NCBI GenBank assembly: GCA_951230915.1
Contig: OX579634.1
Span: 46,885,570 to 46,949,569 of the forward strand
Source of the DNA: Antitrichia curtipendula
Lineage: Eukaryota > Streptophyta > Bryopsida > Hypnales > Leucodontaceae
Reading direction: 5' to 3'
Length of the DNA stretch: 64,000 bases
This document shows, one piece after another, positions 51,579 through 64,000 of this stretch (its first letter is position 1; each line of letters begins with the position of its first letter). Under the pieces are notes generated by a model. It had not been told where the DNA came from. It ran no database searches and saw nothing but the letters and a program-made list of their open reading frames with translations. The position numbers were made by a program, and so were the translations under genes.

Positions 51579-54208
51579 AAAGAGTTTAGCCAACACAAAA
51601 ACTACCAAAAAAATAAAACTAGAACATAGAGAATTTGTAGGACACTAAAATAATTAAATTTTAGCAAAAAATGCTTATCATTCCATAAATAATTCTCCAA
51701 GGCAATAGCATACTATATGTAGAAACTTCTAATCCACCAATACAACATGAATACAAAAAATCAAAGCTTTTCATTCCAAATCAAAGGGTTTTCAAAAAAA
51801 CATTATTTGAAAAATGTCAAATTTGAAAAAATACAAATTTTAGAAGAGGTAAAAGCAGAACCTCTGTACAACTATTAATAATTTAATTGCACTAGAAATT
51901 TCAAAACTCAGGCAAGTAGGAGCCCAAGTAACAAACTCAAATAATGTTGACAGTAAAAAAATGTAGAAATAGATAGGGTTGGCGAAGGCATTATGGCTTG
52001 TGTTTGCAATGTTTCTCTTATCAATGATGTATGTAATTGTAAGGATGTAAACCTATGAGCCTTGAACCTAATTGTATGTATTTGTGTATTAGGCGTATTC
52101 TACATGGAAGCAAGCCCCAAGGCGGGCTCTTAGACAAGCTTCATTGCAAAATGCACCTACACCGACATGTTCTTGTCATTAAATGATTTTTAGCCAAATT
52201 GGAGGGTTGTTTCAAGCTTGTTCTCTGTATTGAAAACCAACTATTATTGGCTAGAATTTCAAATAATAATAAAAAAATTCAAAAATTCAAAAAATTATTA
52301 AATTATTAAAAAATAAAAAATAAAAAATCAATTCAATTTTAAAAATGATTATTAAATATTATTATTAATAATATTAATTCTACCACATTAAACTATTGAT
52401 TTGGCACAATTCCCACATTTTCAACAATCCGGAAACTTGCGGCCCTTTACATCTCCGGAATCTCATCTAATGTACAATAATAGTTGAGGAAATCCAATGG
52501 AAATGTAGTAGGAACATGGGAATCAACTACTCCTTTTGACTTAGTGGCAGAAGTGTCCACATTCCCCCCAGTGGTGCATTGTGCTTTCCAATCATGACTT
52601 GAAATGGATCAAATTTTCCAATGAGGCTCTTAATGACATATGTACCTATGTATTGTAGACACTAAATTGAATTGACTAAGATTAATTACTCCTTTCATGA
52701 AGACTCTAATAGGAACGTATTTGAGGTCCTTGAAGGGACACATATTAGGACATATTAGGACCTAGTAGAAGTGACATGTTTTTTACCAGTGAACAAGGAC
52801 TTAATAAAGTGACTAGGCATTTTGCCAGTTTTTTTCATGTGATTCAGTAGTTCTCTATGGTCATTCAATTGGTGCCTAAAATTAACCATTTAATTCCGTA
52901 TAAAACCTTTTATTTTTGTGGAGGGGAGGGGGGGCATTAAGATCATTTTCCTAAAGTTTGCAAAAACAATCGGTTCAAAAAACAAAAAAACAACCCTTAC
53001 AATTTGGTTCAAATAATAATAAGACTCAGTAATATGGAAAAAACATCTAGAACCATCAATATAGCACTCTAAAATATCAAAACAACACTTAAAAGAATTA
53101 ATGTAGCACCCTAAAACATCCTAAAATCATTCAGAAACTTCACATTCAAGAAATAAGAGCACCATAACATATCATTGGTAGGATTTGAACCTGGCCTAGC
53201 CCTTCTCTAGTAGAAGGCCAAAGATTCTTACCTCATCATAGGATAGTTGCAAGAAACACTTGTCCTATTCTTTATCCCCTTGCCCTTGGACGGATACTTT
53301 TTGGCTCATAATTTTGGCATACTTTGTCCAGTTAGTGTGAAATTCAGAATGAAGGTAGTTACAAATGTTTCAAACATTCTGTAATTTTTTGAATTTTTAA
53401 AAATTAGTTTACTATTTTTAAGCTGCCCCGGATTGGGTGTCTATCTTGGGCATTTTGGGGGGTTTTAGTCCTATTTTCGATCCCAAAATGTGAATTGGAA
53501 GCCACAAATTGGACATGAGGGAGGTTTAGGATCCTTACAAGGATTAACGAGGAGATTTTGTGAAAAAAAGAATACTAGAGTTGCTCACAGGGGCTCAATG
53601 TGACCATCTTTTGTGCAGAAGTCCTAGAGAGGGAAAAAAAATTCCTAAGGAACTTTTTGGTACAATGAGAAGCTTTTGTTGTTAATAAAAATGGCTTTTG
53701 GGGGGAGAATTTTCTGAATTTTTTTCCCATTTTTTAAAAATGAAAAGGGACACAGATCTTTTTTTGTTATTTTCTAGCATTTTCGGACAATAGTGCCTTT
53801 GGTAGTACCCCACAACAGTCCACAATACTACTTATAAATGCTATGCAGCAGGACTTCATTCTTGTACGCTATCCCATTTTAATGCGCTTATTGTTGTACC
53901 AGCCACCTATCGAAATCGCAGCCTGATTCAAATTCAAAATCGACGGTGGAGATGCCGTTGCAGTGCATCGGCACAATACTTGTAGTATTGATAGTACTGC
54001 CAGTCCTATGCCCCCAAACGTGTTTTTGGCCAAGAACTATGAAGTGTTTTTTGCAATTACCCCACATTTTGATGAGGTGAGAGTTTTTGAAGTTTGCAAG
54101 AAAAGAAATGAAAATACCTTAGTGGCCAATATTATATAGACGATTAACAAATGTTATACTATACAAATTATTATGTTATAAAGATTAATAAATCCCATGT
54201 TATAAACA
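51579..54208. other. AT-rich spacer
   Basis: No gene was recognised. 52260-52380 is an extremely AT-rich low-complexity tract. A minus-strand open segment at 52455-52605 (SHDWKAQCTTGG... ending CTLDEIPEM) spans about 48 codons and might be a fragment of a mobile-element protein, but it could not be assigned. Confidence 0.45.
53160..53260 (-). repeat. possible tRNA-derived SINE fragment
   Basis: On the minus strand a pol-III B-box-like GGTTCAAATCC (53191-53181) follows 'ggtaagaatctttggccttc' and 'agagaagggctaggcca', spaced as in the tRNA-like heads of plant SINEs. The A box is poor and no A-rich tail was located, so the assignment is tentative. Confidence 0.3.
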
Positions 54209-54977
54209 CTAATTATCATAATATTGTTCAGACTGTAAAATATCATGTTCATCCTCTACACAAGATTGGCCACTAAGATATTTTTTAGGATGAGAATACA
54301 AATACCTCCATTTTGTTGAATTTTGCCACAACTCAAGAGCAACAACCAATACGTGATCAAAATCCTTAGGTGGCCCTTTAATAGCTATCCTTAGCACACT
54401 TTCAAGATGCTTTTTAATTAAATGGTCCCTAAACTTTGTCTTGATTACATTTTGTATTGAAAAAGTTCTTTCACAAATAGCTGTACTAACACATTGACCT
54501 CTAACAATATAAGCAGAAACCAAAATGTTAGCATCTTTATTTTGCAAAGTAGAATTCCATGTAATCATAGCCCATAGGTCCTTGAAGGTTTTATCATTCC
54601 AATCCACCATTCCTTTCAATTTAAAATAAAAAATACTCCCTCTTATATGCATATGAATTCATAGGGGAGGCAAGAACTTTACCTTCCACCACTTTTTGCA
54701 CTCCATAATGCTTCAAAAGTAGTTCCAAATCTGTCACATCCCATGAAGCCAAGCCCACTTGCCTTAAAAGCATGTTAGATGGATTTAGAACTTTGAAAGC
54801 TGAAATCAAATCATTGTCTTCAAAACGTGTCTCTAAAGCTTTTATAGTTGATTTAGCATATGAAATTTGAAAAGTTAAGGCACTTTCTAAATCAGCTCAT
54901 GTTCTATCCCTTATCATGTCAGTTCAATGGAATTTGGCTCTTCCAATCTCACTAGACAATCTTTAGAGATATCCACC

Positions 54978-55977
54978 TTAACCCCAAAGTGACAAAGAGG
55001 ACAGAAAGTGTCCTCACACAATTTCAAGTCCAGTTCAAAGTGCTGTAACTTTTGCATACAAGGTCCAAATTCAATAAAACTTGTTGGAAAAGTTTCTTTC
55101 TCCCCTCTAGTTTGTGTGGTAAAAATTCCAGATTAATTCAAGGTTTATTGATTCTTTGGAAGCCAATCGAAGTTCACAACTTCAATTTGAGTTCACGAAA
55201 TTGTATTTTAGGGCTGCAACTTCGGGGCCTTGTATGTCCTTCATCCATTGCTCATTTTCAATAATAAAAATTGGGTTTTGTTCCCCTTGAAGTATAGTTA
55301 TTGTGGTAAAGTTTTCATGTCAATCCAAGTTGTTTTGAATGTTTGGGAGCAATTCGAAGTTCCAAATCCTGCCATTTTTGGAGTATAGTGAACTTCGGCG
55401 GCTTGTTTCTTCTTCATGCAGAGTCCATTTTCAATAATTCTTTTTGGAAAAATTGCGCATACTAGTCTAGTTTGTGTGGCTAAAATTTCATGTTAATCCA
55501 AGGATTAATGAGTGACAAAGAAGCATTCTAGTAGAAGGAGGTTCAGCTTTAGATCTGTTTTTTGCAATTTTTCTTGCTGATTTTTGACATTTCAAAGCCG
55601 TTTTGTAGACACAATGAGTCAATTGAATGAATTTTTTTTCCACCAATGTGTTTGTATACTAGTTTTGAATCATTTTGTAGTGTAAAGTTTTTTCATTTGA
55701 GTAGCTTTAGAAATCAAATTTCACCTCCAAATGTGTTTTTGGGAAAATTTCAGTATCCATTTTCAACACTAAAACATTATGATCTTGCAATCTATGTGGC
55801 CAATTGACTTCAAATTTTGTACATGTCATCTACAACTTGTACACTACAAGATTGTACGGTTGAGATTTGTATAACTTGAAGACATTTAGATCCATAAAGC
55901 TTCAAAAGCAATGATGTTTTTGAACCCCAGAAATTGAATGTCACTTTGGGGTTAAGGGCCATATCCTGGAATGATAT
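54978..55977. mobile_element. 1-kb non-autonomous transposon nested in the hAT relic
   Basis: TTAACCCCAAAGTGACA (54978-54994) is perfectly inverted at 55939-55955. The direct repeat GATATCCACC abuts the left end (54968-54977) and recurs at 55978-55987, 22 bases past the right inverted repeat. This suggests a 10-bp target duplication and an element of exactly 1000 bp with an asymmetric right end. A 9-11 bp duplication would fit Mutator-like transposition. The interior matches the older copy at 22244-23224. No protein is encoded. Confidence 0.75.
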
Positions 55978-57041
55978 GATATCCACCACTATCATTAAAG
56001 GTGTTTTGATTCAGGTCAATACTATCCATAATGTATAACATATGGATAGATTCAATTTGGATGCTTACAAGTGACCCAATACTTGTGACATTTACAAAAA
56101 ATAAAAAATAAAAATGTATATAAAGTTTCTCAATTTGCCATAAAGAAGAGGGGTTGTCCCATCACTTTTTTTCCTTGATACATCACAAAAAAAGAATCAC
56201 AGACTCTAAAGAATCACACAAAGTAGAAATGCCTTGAAATCTAAACAACCATCTAATCTTGTGATACTTTTTAAAAGTTTTTTGTGCATCATTAAACTCT
56301 TTATAAATTCCTTGAAGGGCACATTTTTTCTTTGTAGACTTCTTAAAGTAAGCAGCCAAAGAGTTCACCAAAACATCAATTCACTAGACACAAACTTATA
56401 GTCTTGACACTTGACAACTTTTAAAGTTGCCAAATTAGTCCTATGAGCTATACAATGAACTACAATGAACTAAGGTGACAAATGGGCTAACTTTTTTAAG
56501 CTTGTTTTCCACACTTGATCTCTTTCCTACCATAGTAGCTCCTCCATCAAACCCAAATCCCACACATTTTTTGCATGCCCAAATCCCACTTTTCAATGGA
56601 CTTCAACAAATTATCATAGATGACTTATGCATTTTTTTTACTACCACTAATTTCAAGCAAACCCTAAAAAACAATTATAAGTACTCCTTCCACAAATGTA
56701 GCAAAGACCACTTAAATGGCATGTTACACTAACATCTATAGAATCATTTATCAAGTCAAAAATAAATAAATCTCTAATTCTATCTAATATTGATTTGTGG
56801 AGAACATTAGATATGCAAAATACCATTTCAACACAAGACTTTTCATCATGATACATTGGCTCAATACATGTAGCCTTATTTGCAATTTAAAGTTTATAAA
56901 AAGTTGGGTATTTATTAAAAGGAAGTGTCTCCCTTTCCAAGAAATATGCAGAAGAGCCTCATCACAACACTTATTAGTTTGTCTTATGTGTTTTTCCATA
57001 AATTTATCATCTTATTGTATTGTCCAAATTAACTTCTTATG

Positions 57042-57337
57042 CATTACAAAAAATATGAGGCCTCCGGAAGGCCGTTAAGCCTGAACCCCGTAGTGATACT
57101 ACGGAGTTCTTTTTCAAAAAAAAAAATTCAGAAACTGAAATTCTGACGTGGTCGAAGTTCCACGCCAGCGCTGACGTCAGCGCCACATCAGCGTGACGTC
57201 ACTTTTCAATTTTTTTTCGGGAAAAAAAAAAAAAAAACAGTTATTTTTTTTTTTTTTTTTTTTTTTCCGTAATATCACCCGCGGGTCCCGAAAATCAGCA
57301 CTCACGGCCTTGTTGAGGCCTCATATTTTTTGTAATG
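57042..57337. mobile_element. CATTACAA MITE nested in the hAT relic
   Basis: CATTACAAAAAATATGAGGC followed by CTC (57042-57064) is perfectly inverted at 57315-57337. The 296-bp element carries GACGTGGTCGAAGTTCCACG and GCTGACGTCAGCGCCACATC, a run of about 16 A then 22 T, and CCGTAATATCACCC. It shares block order with 31280-31565 and 33747-34033. Its perfect ends make it the youngest of the three. It splits the hAT reading frame just after the zinc-finger segment. Confidence 0.85.
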
Positions 57338-57560
57338 TTCCTTAGAGTTTTGGTGATCTTGACATGCAGATACTTTAATCTTACAAGAACCACCTTTAGC
57401 ATACACACTTTTACCACCTTTATTCCTACAAAGTTTATAAATTTTTTTACCCAAATTTGAATTAAATTCTATCCAATCAAATTAACTATGTCATGCATCT
57501 TTTTAAGCCAACTTAGCTTCTTCAACGAATGAGACTTGTTTAGGGTTAGATGAGGTTGAC

Positions 57561-60500
57561 TTTGAAGAGGAAACCACCTCTGCTACAACCAAATCTGGTT
57601 GTTTCTTCTTCAACAACATATACCTCTGTCATGGTTTTTTGTCTTCTAGTAAATATCTTGATATTTGAATGTAATGAGTGAATTGGAGCAACAAACAACA
57701 AAAATATAAAAAAAAACTTTCTCATGCAAAAGAAGAAAAACAACAACAGTCAATACATCATTCCACATAATACACAATAATATCAATATAAAAGTACACA
57801 ACCAAAAACAAACATACAAGCAATAAAGGAAAATTCACACAATATAGGAACAATATAGAAGCATAAGATAGCATATAACTATAATAGAAGTGATACCACC
57901 ACCTGCAAAAGAAAAAAACGCAAGTATAATATTAGATGAGGAGTTTGTTATTTGCTTTTACTTAAATAGTATACCTATTTAAAGTAATTCACTAAATTTT
58001 TAGACCACAGTTATTCTTTGCTTTAGTACAAGAACCTTAAACTCTTATTTCAATTAGTTTGAATACATTAATCATTATCAATCTTAGTTCATTAAAATGG
58101 AGGACTTTAGTGAAATCAGCACAATATTAGTCATCTTCAACCTCTACTGAAAACAATACTAGTTTGTTGAAACATTCAGGCGTGAAAGTTCATATTTTCA
58201 AAGGCACTTGAATATTAGAGGACCTCCAGTGGCATGGACCTCTAGAACATACCATTATAGTAATAAAACTAATTGTAGTGTTCCTTAATTAATATAATGA
58301 AGATTACTGTAAAAGCTTAGTAACAAACGAGGAATATAAATGCCAATTTATAAAGAAGCGATGCAATGTACCTAAATCGCAGTGAACAGTAGCAGGAGGC
58401 AGGGGAGCAAAGCAGGTAGCGGGCGGCGTTTCAGTGGCAAAGAAGCACCAAGCATCAAAGAAACAATCAATGGATGTGTGGAGCTCTAGGCGGCGGAGGC
58501 GTAGCAATTGTAGGTGGTGCAACAAGGGGAATACATGACAAGGGCAACATGAATCGAGGATGACAGGAGAGAGTGAGCAAGCAGAGGGAGGAGAGGGAGA
58601 GAGCGAGCAGAGAGAGGAGAGATTGAGTGAGTAGAATAAGAGATCAAGGGAGTAGATCAGCAAAGTGAACGTCTAAGCGAGGAAGAGAGCCAAAAAAGAA
58701 AAATGAGTGGACTAAGCAAGAGATCTATAAGAGGCAGAGAGCGAGTGAGTTGCAAAAGGTAGATTGAACGACAAAGTGAGCAAGTGAGCTGCGAGAGGTT
58801 GGGAGCGCGGAAGAATTCAGTTGGAAAACCTACAGAGGCGAGGGTTGACGGAGAGGATAGGAAGTTGGTTACCTTAATCCTGCCTCTAATTTCAAATACA
58901 AGACCCGGCTATACCCTCAGGTACTCAGCTAGGAACCAGTGGGAGCTTATGTGGGGCAACTAAAATTCGTTTTTTTTAATAGAGAATGCTTGAAAGCCAT
59001 CATTTTTTTCCATAAGCGGTTGATTTCCTACACTTCTAGTTTTTTGTTCAGCTATATGACCTGAAATTCTAAAATTGAAATGGTAATTTACCAATTTCAC
59101 TCGGCTCATTTTCTATTAGCTTCCAGATTTTTACTTACATTGTTTTTTATGTAAAGGAGGCCCAGGGCTTTATCAAGCAAGCTAGACCGACAAGAATAAA
59201 AGTATGGTTGGCATTAGCACCACTAGTAGAAATATGGATTTGGTATACTAACCAAATGACTATACAAACAATCTAGAAGGGTACTTAAGTCCACAATCAT
59301 GATCAAGATCAAGTTAGTCATGTGTTATAATTATTTAAAATATATAAATTTAAAATATTTTATTTCACTAAATTTCACCATTTCTAAGTAAATGAGGTTA
59401 TAATTTAAATAATTTTTATAGTGCACCCTAATCACAAGGTAACCAATCCATAACCTCATTCCGATCCATACAACCAAGCATTTATAACCATGTCTAATGG
59501 CATTAGTGACTTTCGAACTCATGTTCCTTCCAAGCTATAAAGTGTCTATTGAGGCAATCAATATGTCTTCGCACTTCATGCATGCACACATCCACTACAA
59601 GTATCTATTTGTAATTAGAGTTTATTTGGGCCAAATGGTAGATGCAGATGAAAATTGCTGAAAATGATGATGTAATTAAAGTGACTATGTAGGACATGTC
59701 TATTGCACCCCCTTTTACCCACATCAAATAAGCTACAAACATTACGAGAAGTTCAAGCCTTAAAGATGGCTATTGGTTTCCTGCCACTAGTTGAAAAAAA
59801 ATATATATAAATATATAAATCCAACAAATAACTTGAATGGCGTGGAACAATTTTAATAAATATTTTAAAAAAACATTAAAATTATTTTTAATTTTTAATT
59901 TTTAAAATAATTACAAAATCATAAAAAATTTAAAATGATAGATTGTGTTTATTTTTTTGTTATTTTTTACTATTTATTTATTAAAAAAATATTTTATTTT
60001 ATTTTTTATAATTTTATTTTATCTTTTTAAATCCTAAAATTTTAATATTTTAAACTAATTAATTAATTTTAATTACTAAATAATCTAGCCAACACTATGC
60101 TGGTTCATAGCTAGAGGAACTTTTTGTTAACAATCCTTTCAAAGCCTAAAACTTTTTGTTATACTAGAATTTCTCATGTGATAAATGAAGGTTGGATAGC
60201 AAGTATTCAAGCCATGAACAATGACTCGTCACAGAGATTGTGGGTCCACTGATATTAATTGTAATCTCAAAGTATAAAAGAGAGTCATTAGTCACTACTC
60301 CACATTTAATTACTTTTAGACTATTGAATGAATTTTGGACAAAACGTTTGAAGATCTCTAGATGGTTTACTTATCTCTTTATGTTTGTATAGATCTCTGG
60401 ATGTCCATTGCTTATCATTTTTTAATTATTAATTATGAACTTTTGAAAATCCAAAAGTAGTTAAATGAAGGAATCATTTTAAGAAGTGAAAATTGAATGC

Positions 60501-63189
60501 ATGCTTCCTCTTTTGAGTCAGTTGTTGTGAGATTTGTAGTTTTAAGCTTTAGTCTACACAAACTAACATTCTACTATGGCTGTCTGCTTTTAAAACGTCC
60601 ATATAAAGAGGAGAACAAGGATGTGGCAAAATTAGAAGATGAAAACGTAATTTCTATGTTTTTCATAGAAGCAAAAATGAGCAACAGCTTGAAATCAGAT
60701 TTTTCAAAGCCAAAATGAATTAAAGACCATTTATACAAGACACCGGGGTGTAGATATCTACAAATATTCATAGAGTGCAACAATGATGAAGACATAAATG
60801 GATGTGAATAGAACAAATGAGTCTAAGAAGCCATGAATGTAGAATTCAAAATTGTGCATCAAAATGCTTAATGCGTGCAATTCAAATTCAAAATACAGTC
60901 ATGGACATTGAGTGTAGAAAAGTTTGTTAATTGACTACTTAAGTGTGGTTCATATAGTAAGACAAAATGTAGAAAACATTGATGCATGTTAGACAATATT
61001 GTTCAAATGTTCTAAGAAAATCCAGATTTGTTCCAAGTCCACCTCCAATAGGCTATTCTGTGAGGGTGGGACTAAAGTGGGATTTCAAAAAGGGATTACA
61101 CGGGCCCACACTTGTTGTCAATTCCTGTTGCATTGCATCATTGTCGCTTGTTGCCTACATCGTCCCCTGCACTTAGTTACTGACAGTGGCTTTTGGAATG
61201 CTCGTTATATTGTTGGTGGCCTCAACGCCTCGGATTCTTCACTATCACAAACCAAAAAATGTTATGATGACTCCGGCACACTTGGGTAAAAGTTTCAAGC
61301 TATGCACCTTCACACCTAAGGTAGCCAGTAGTGTGTCCTAAGTCACATGTTCTCTACAGCCCTTTAGTTTGTCTTGTGTCATAGTCAAGGCATCTACATG
61401 CTTTCCATTTTATTGTCCGCACCTTACTTTTTTGCGTCATGCTATAGACTACTTGCTTTCATTGCCGCCTCCTCACTACTTCCACTGCCGTTCCAAAGGA
61501 CTAAGCTTTGATTCAATTCTAGTAAGTAAAAGTGTTTTGTTTATATTCCAAAATGTTGGATACTGCAATTATTACAATCATATCTAGTCCGTGCATGTCT
61601 ACTACTAACTTATTAGCTCATTGTTGTATGTACAAATTAAGTTTGCAGATGTGTCATGTTTTGGACGTTTCTAGACCAATCCACCCCAATTGTCCTAGTA
61701 GGTAATGTTCTCCGATACCTTCCTCTCCTTTATTTGACAACACAGTGTGAATCATGATTGCTTTCTTAGTCATTTTTTAGGATTGTAGAAACTGAACCCT
61801 CCTACATTGGATGGTCCAACTGCTGATGCTAGTATAGTGAATGGAAAACAAGGGTAGTGGAAAATGGGCATGTTGTACATTTGCTATTGGCCAATGCAAG
61901 CAAAAGTCTATAGAGGTTGCACCTTTTGCGAAGGTGGCAGGTGAATTGTGTCTTTCTCCTTTTCTTTGTTGTTCTTCTGTATATGGCAAGTTTTAGGTTG
62001 TTTCTACAAATTTGGGGTACTACCGCAATAAAGAGCTTTGTAACCAATGATAGAAGCATTTGCTTTTATGGCTACATGCAATTTTTTCCTATAGCTCTAA
62101 TATTCTTGGAGCTCTAGAGTTCTTTGTGCTCTCTCTTGGCTCTAGCTAATTTTTTTCTTGCATATTGGACCTCAAGCTTTTTTTTTATGTTGTTGTGCCT
62201 TCAAAGCTTTGTTTGACTCCATCTCTGAATGTCACCTTTGTTGTTCTTATGCAGCTTCATTCTTTTTGGCAATCATACCTTCTAGATGTTTGACATAGTC
62301 TTCTTGAATGAGTAGAATAGATTTCTAAAAATCTATCTTAGCTTTCATGGTGGTTTCAAAGTGAGAAGTTACGATATACAAGGTAGTTGCAATAGGTGAC
62401 TTAATCCATTGTCTATTGCGTCATTATCTTTTTCATCTTCATCACTTGACATTGCATCTCTTTGTCTTTTTGATAGCATTATCTCCTTCAATTGTCCTTA
62501 TCATCTATTTGCACATAGTATTATGCACATACAAGCAGATCACTTTGAACTTCGTCGAGTATTTCTTGTAGTTTCCATTGTGGAAGTTGATCTTGCTCTT
62601 CAACTTCACTTGGGCTCCTTCAATTATGAACATTGGCTAGTCCTTGTAAAATTTTGTAGGCTGTATTGGGTCCCATTTTGGAGTCTATGGCTTTGGCATT
62701 GAGGGGACATATGCCAATTCATAAAAATACTTTAGTAATGTTCTTTGGATATAATGCTTGTTTCAATGCTTGTAATACCCACTACACTAGGTCTTCTTTG
62801 ATAGGTGTGGGCACAAGATTACCCACCCTCGGTAATCGGGCGAACACCGACCAAGTTCTATGCCTTTATCCATCTTTTAAATATATGGGGGTGTTGTGAG
62901 CGCGGTCCACTGTGCCTTCCAAGCAATGGATCTTTTTGTGCTAACGTTTTCTAAGTGTCGTGGATGGCAGCGAATACTACTAGAAATGCATGGATAACTA
63001 ACAAGCTGACTGCGATGATCAAAGGTGATGGTAATTCCTAACTCCCTAACTACCTATCCTATGTCTAGGGTTGGCTGGGTAGTTGGCGTCATTCCTAACG
63101 TCCCTAACTACGTGAAAGGGGAACCCCCGCGTTCCTTCTACGAACCTCTAAGACTACTTCTTTTGGAAGTTCCAATTCTACAAGCTAAT
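57561..63189. other. AT-rich region with low-complexity tracts, no recognised gene
   Basis: 58530-58800 is a G/A-rich low-complexity stretch (GAGCGAGCAGAGAGAGGAGA-like). Its long minus-strand frame (58304-58663, Ser/Leu/Pro-rich) is a by-product. 59860-60070 is an extremely A/T-only tract. Frames at 60979-61290 and 62409-62899 show no family features. The region may hold the upstream end of the hAT element, but no terminal repeat was found. Confidence 0.45.
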
Positions 63190-63229
63190 CCTGAGCTTAG
63201 TTTTTTACTTGAATCTCTAACCTCTAAAT

Positions 63230-63510
63230 GTAACTATGGATTTTTACTCTCGAATTTGACTCCTAAATTAATCCTAGATTTTTACTCCTACAATGAACTC
63301 TAGCTTTTTACTCCTAAAACTAACTCTAAGTTTTTACTCCTCGATTTAATTCTAGCTTTTTACTCCTAAAACTAACTCTAAGTTTTTACTCCTCAATTTA
63401 ACTCTAGCTTTTTACTCCTAAACTAACTCTAAGTTTTTACTCCTCAATTTAACTCTAGCTTTTTAGTCCTAAACTAAATCTAAGTTTTTACTCCTACAAC
63501 GAACTCTACA
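63230..63510. repeat. minisatellite, about 58-60 bp unit
   Basis: The phrases CTCTAGCTTTTTACTCCTAA and ACTAACTCTAAGTTTTTACT, then CCTC(A/G)ATTTAA, alternate at least four times, with each unit built of two related ~29-bp half-units (TCTA(G/A)(C/G)TTTTTACTCCT). Degraded units extend left to about 63190. Confidence 0.9.
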
Positions 63511-64000
63511 ATTTAGCTTCTATTCCTAATTTTTACTTTATCTATCATAGTTTACTATTCACGTGAGGAGGGCTAAATTTAAGGGAAGAATCAAAAACTA
63601 ATTGGGAACAACACACCCAAGATTAAATAAAAAACTCACCCCTTCACTACCGGTATTGGAGAGAAGTTCGTCCACGTCCGTATGCACATTCTCGTGCTCC
63701 ATGGTGGTCCTTGATTTCGGTTGAATTTCTTCAAGCTCACCGCTTATTTTGAGGGAGAATATTACACCCGTGTGGGTTAAACGCCTTCCTTCCTTTCCTC
63801 TCCCTTTCTCTTTCCTTTTCTTTCCCTTCCTTTCTTTTGTGCTAGCACTATTCTACCTACTCTTTTATGGGCGTCTTACAACTATAGATTCGAACCCCAA
63901 GGGGTGTTAATGTCTCTCCTACCCTCTTACACGACCTTGTCCTCGTGTCATCCTAATCCTCCTCCTAATGGTCGCTATGAATTCTCGAGATTTTCTTCCT
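63511..64000. other. window edge with pyrimidine-rich tract and possible LTR boundary
   Basis: GAGGGAGAA followed by TATTACACCC (63751-63769) resembles a polypurine tract next to the start of a Gypsy-type 3' LTR (usually TGTTACACCC), but the needed TG is absent and no coding region upstream supports it. 63785-63838 is a C/T-only run. The element, if real, continues past the window. Confidence 0.2.

Larger units (their letters stand above)
54209..57560 (-). pseudogene. decayed hAT transposase, ZNF862-like subgroup
   Basis: Read on the minus strand, pieces of one protein appear in order. At 57480-57340 is a TTF/BED-like zinc finger (WIEFNSNLGKKIYKLCRN ... SCKIKVSACQDHQNSKEH, with Cys and His ligands). 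At 56840-57000 and 56390-56460 are mid-region fragments (HRTNLATLKVVKCQDYKFVS). At 56371-56183 is AYFKKSTKKKCALQGIYKEF...KIRWLFRFQGISTLCDSLES. At 54809-54640 is SAFKVLNPSNML...LELLLKHYG. At 54600-54250 is the hAT dimerisation region CERTFSIQNVIKTKFRDHLI then KKHLESVLRIAIKGP. Stops and frameshifts break it repeatedly, and two other elements interrupt it. It is a dead copy. The assignment rests on remembered family motifs; the exact subfamily would need a search. Confidence 0.75.

Overview
This is a nuclear window from a land plant. Genes are spliced with plant-type GT...AG introns, and the families present (alpha-expansin, arabinogalactan protein, non-specific phospholipase C, plant-type JTB protein) are plant ones. 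GC-richer gene islands sit in long AT-rich spacers full of small DNA transposons. The mix would suit a non-flowering plant such as a moss, fern or gymnosperm, but the sequence alone does not settle the lineage. No organellar, bacterial or CRISPR features were seen.

Six gene models could be reassembled by hand with every splice phase consistent: a JTB-domain membrane protein (11162-13079, +, 5 exons, 179 aa); a small conserved plant membrane protein (14643-15526, +, 2 exons, 118 aa); dTMP kinase (16706-19033, -, 5 exons, 260 aa); an arabinogalactan protein (26960-27580, +, 2 exons, 114 aa); a non-specific phospholipase C (29072-32059, +, 3 exons, 499 aa); and an alpha-expansin (35542-37471, -, 3 exons, 262 aa). 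A seventh locus (1698-3146) looks chimeric. A duplicate of the JTB leader, signal-peptide exon and start of intron 1 is joined to the last two exons of what looks like a plant CCCH zinc-finger protein. The genes form no obvious pathway. AGP, expansin and NPC act at the wall or membrane, and dTMP kinase in nucleotide supply.

Layout: 1-3.2 kb chimeric locus; 4.6-8.7 kb one large CACTA-like element without a visible transposase; 10.9-19.0 kb gene cluster (JTB, small membrane protein, dTMP kinase); 19.7-25.8 kb several copies of a non-autonomous transposon family ending in TTAACCCC(T)AAAG-type repeats; 26-32 kb AGP and NPC; 33-34 kb a tandem duplication and a MITE; 35.5-37.6 kb expansin; 39.5-42.1 kb hairpin-forming elements; 43.2-45.1 kb a GC-richer, promoter-like stretch with telo-box sequence and no convincing coding region; 45-54 kb mostly featureless AT-rich DNA with one MITE; 54.2-57.6 kb a decayed hAT transposase (ZNF862-like subgroup, minus strand) broken by two nested insertions; 57.6-64 kb low-complexity and tandem repeats.

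The most interesting material is the exon-shuffled JTB/CCCH locus, a MITE family with long internal stem sequences found in three places (one in an intron, one inside the hAT relic), the nested-transposon stratigraphy at 54-57.6 kb, and several near-perfect hairpins that could yield small RNAs.
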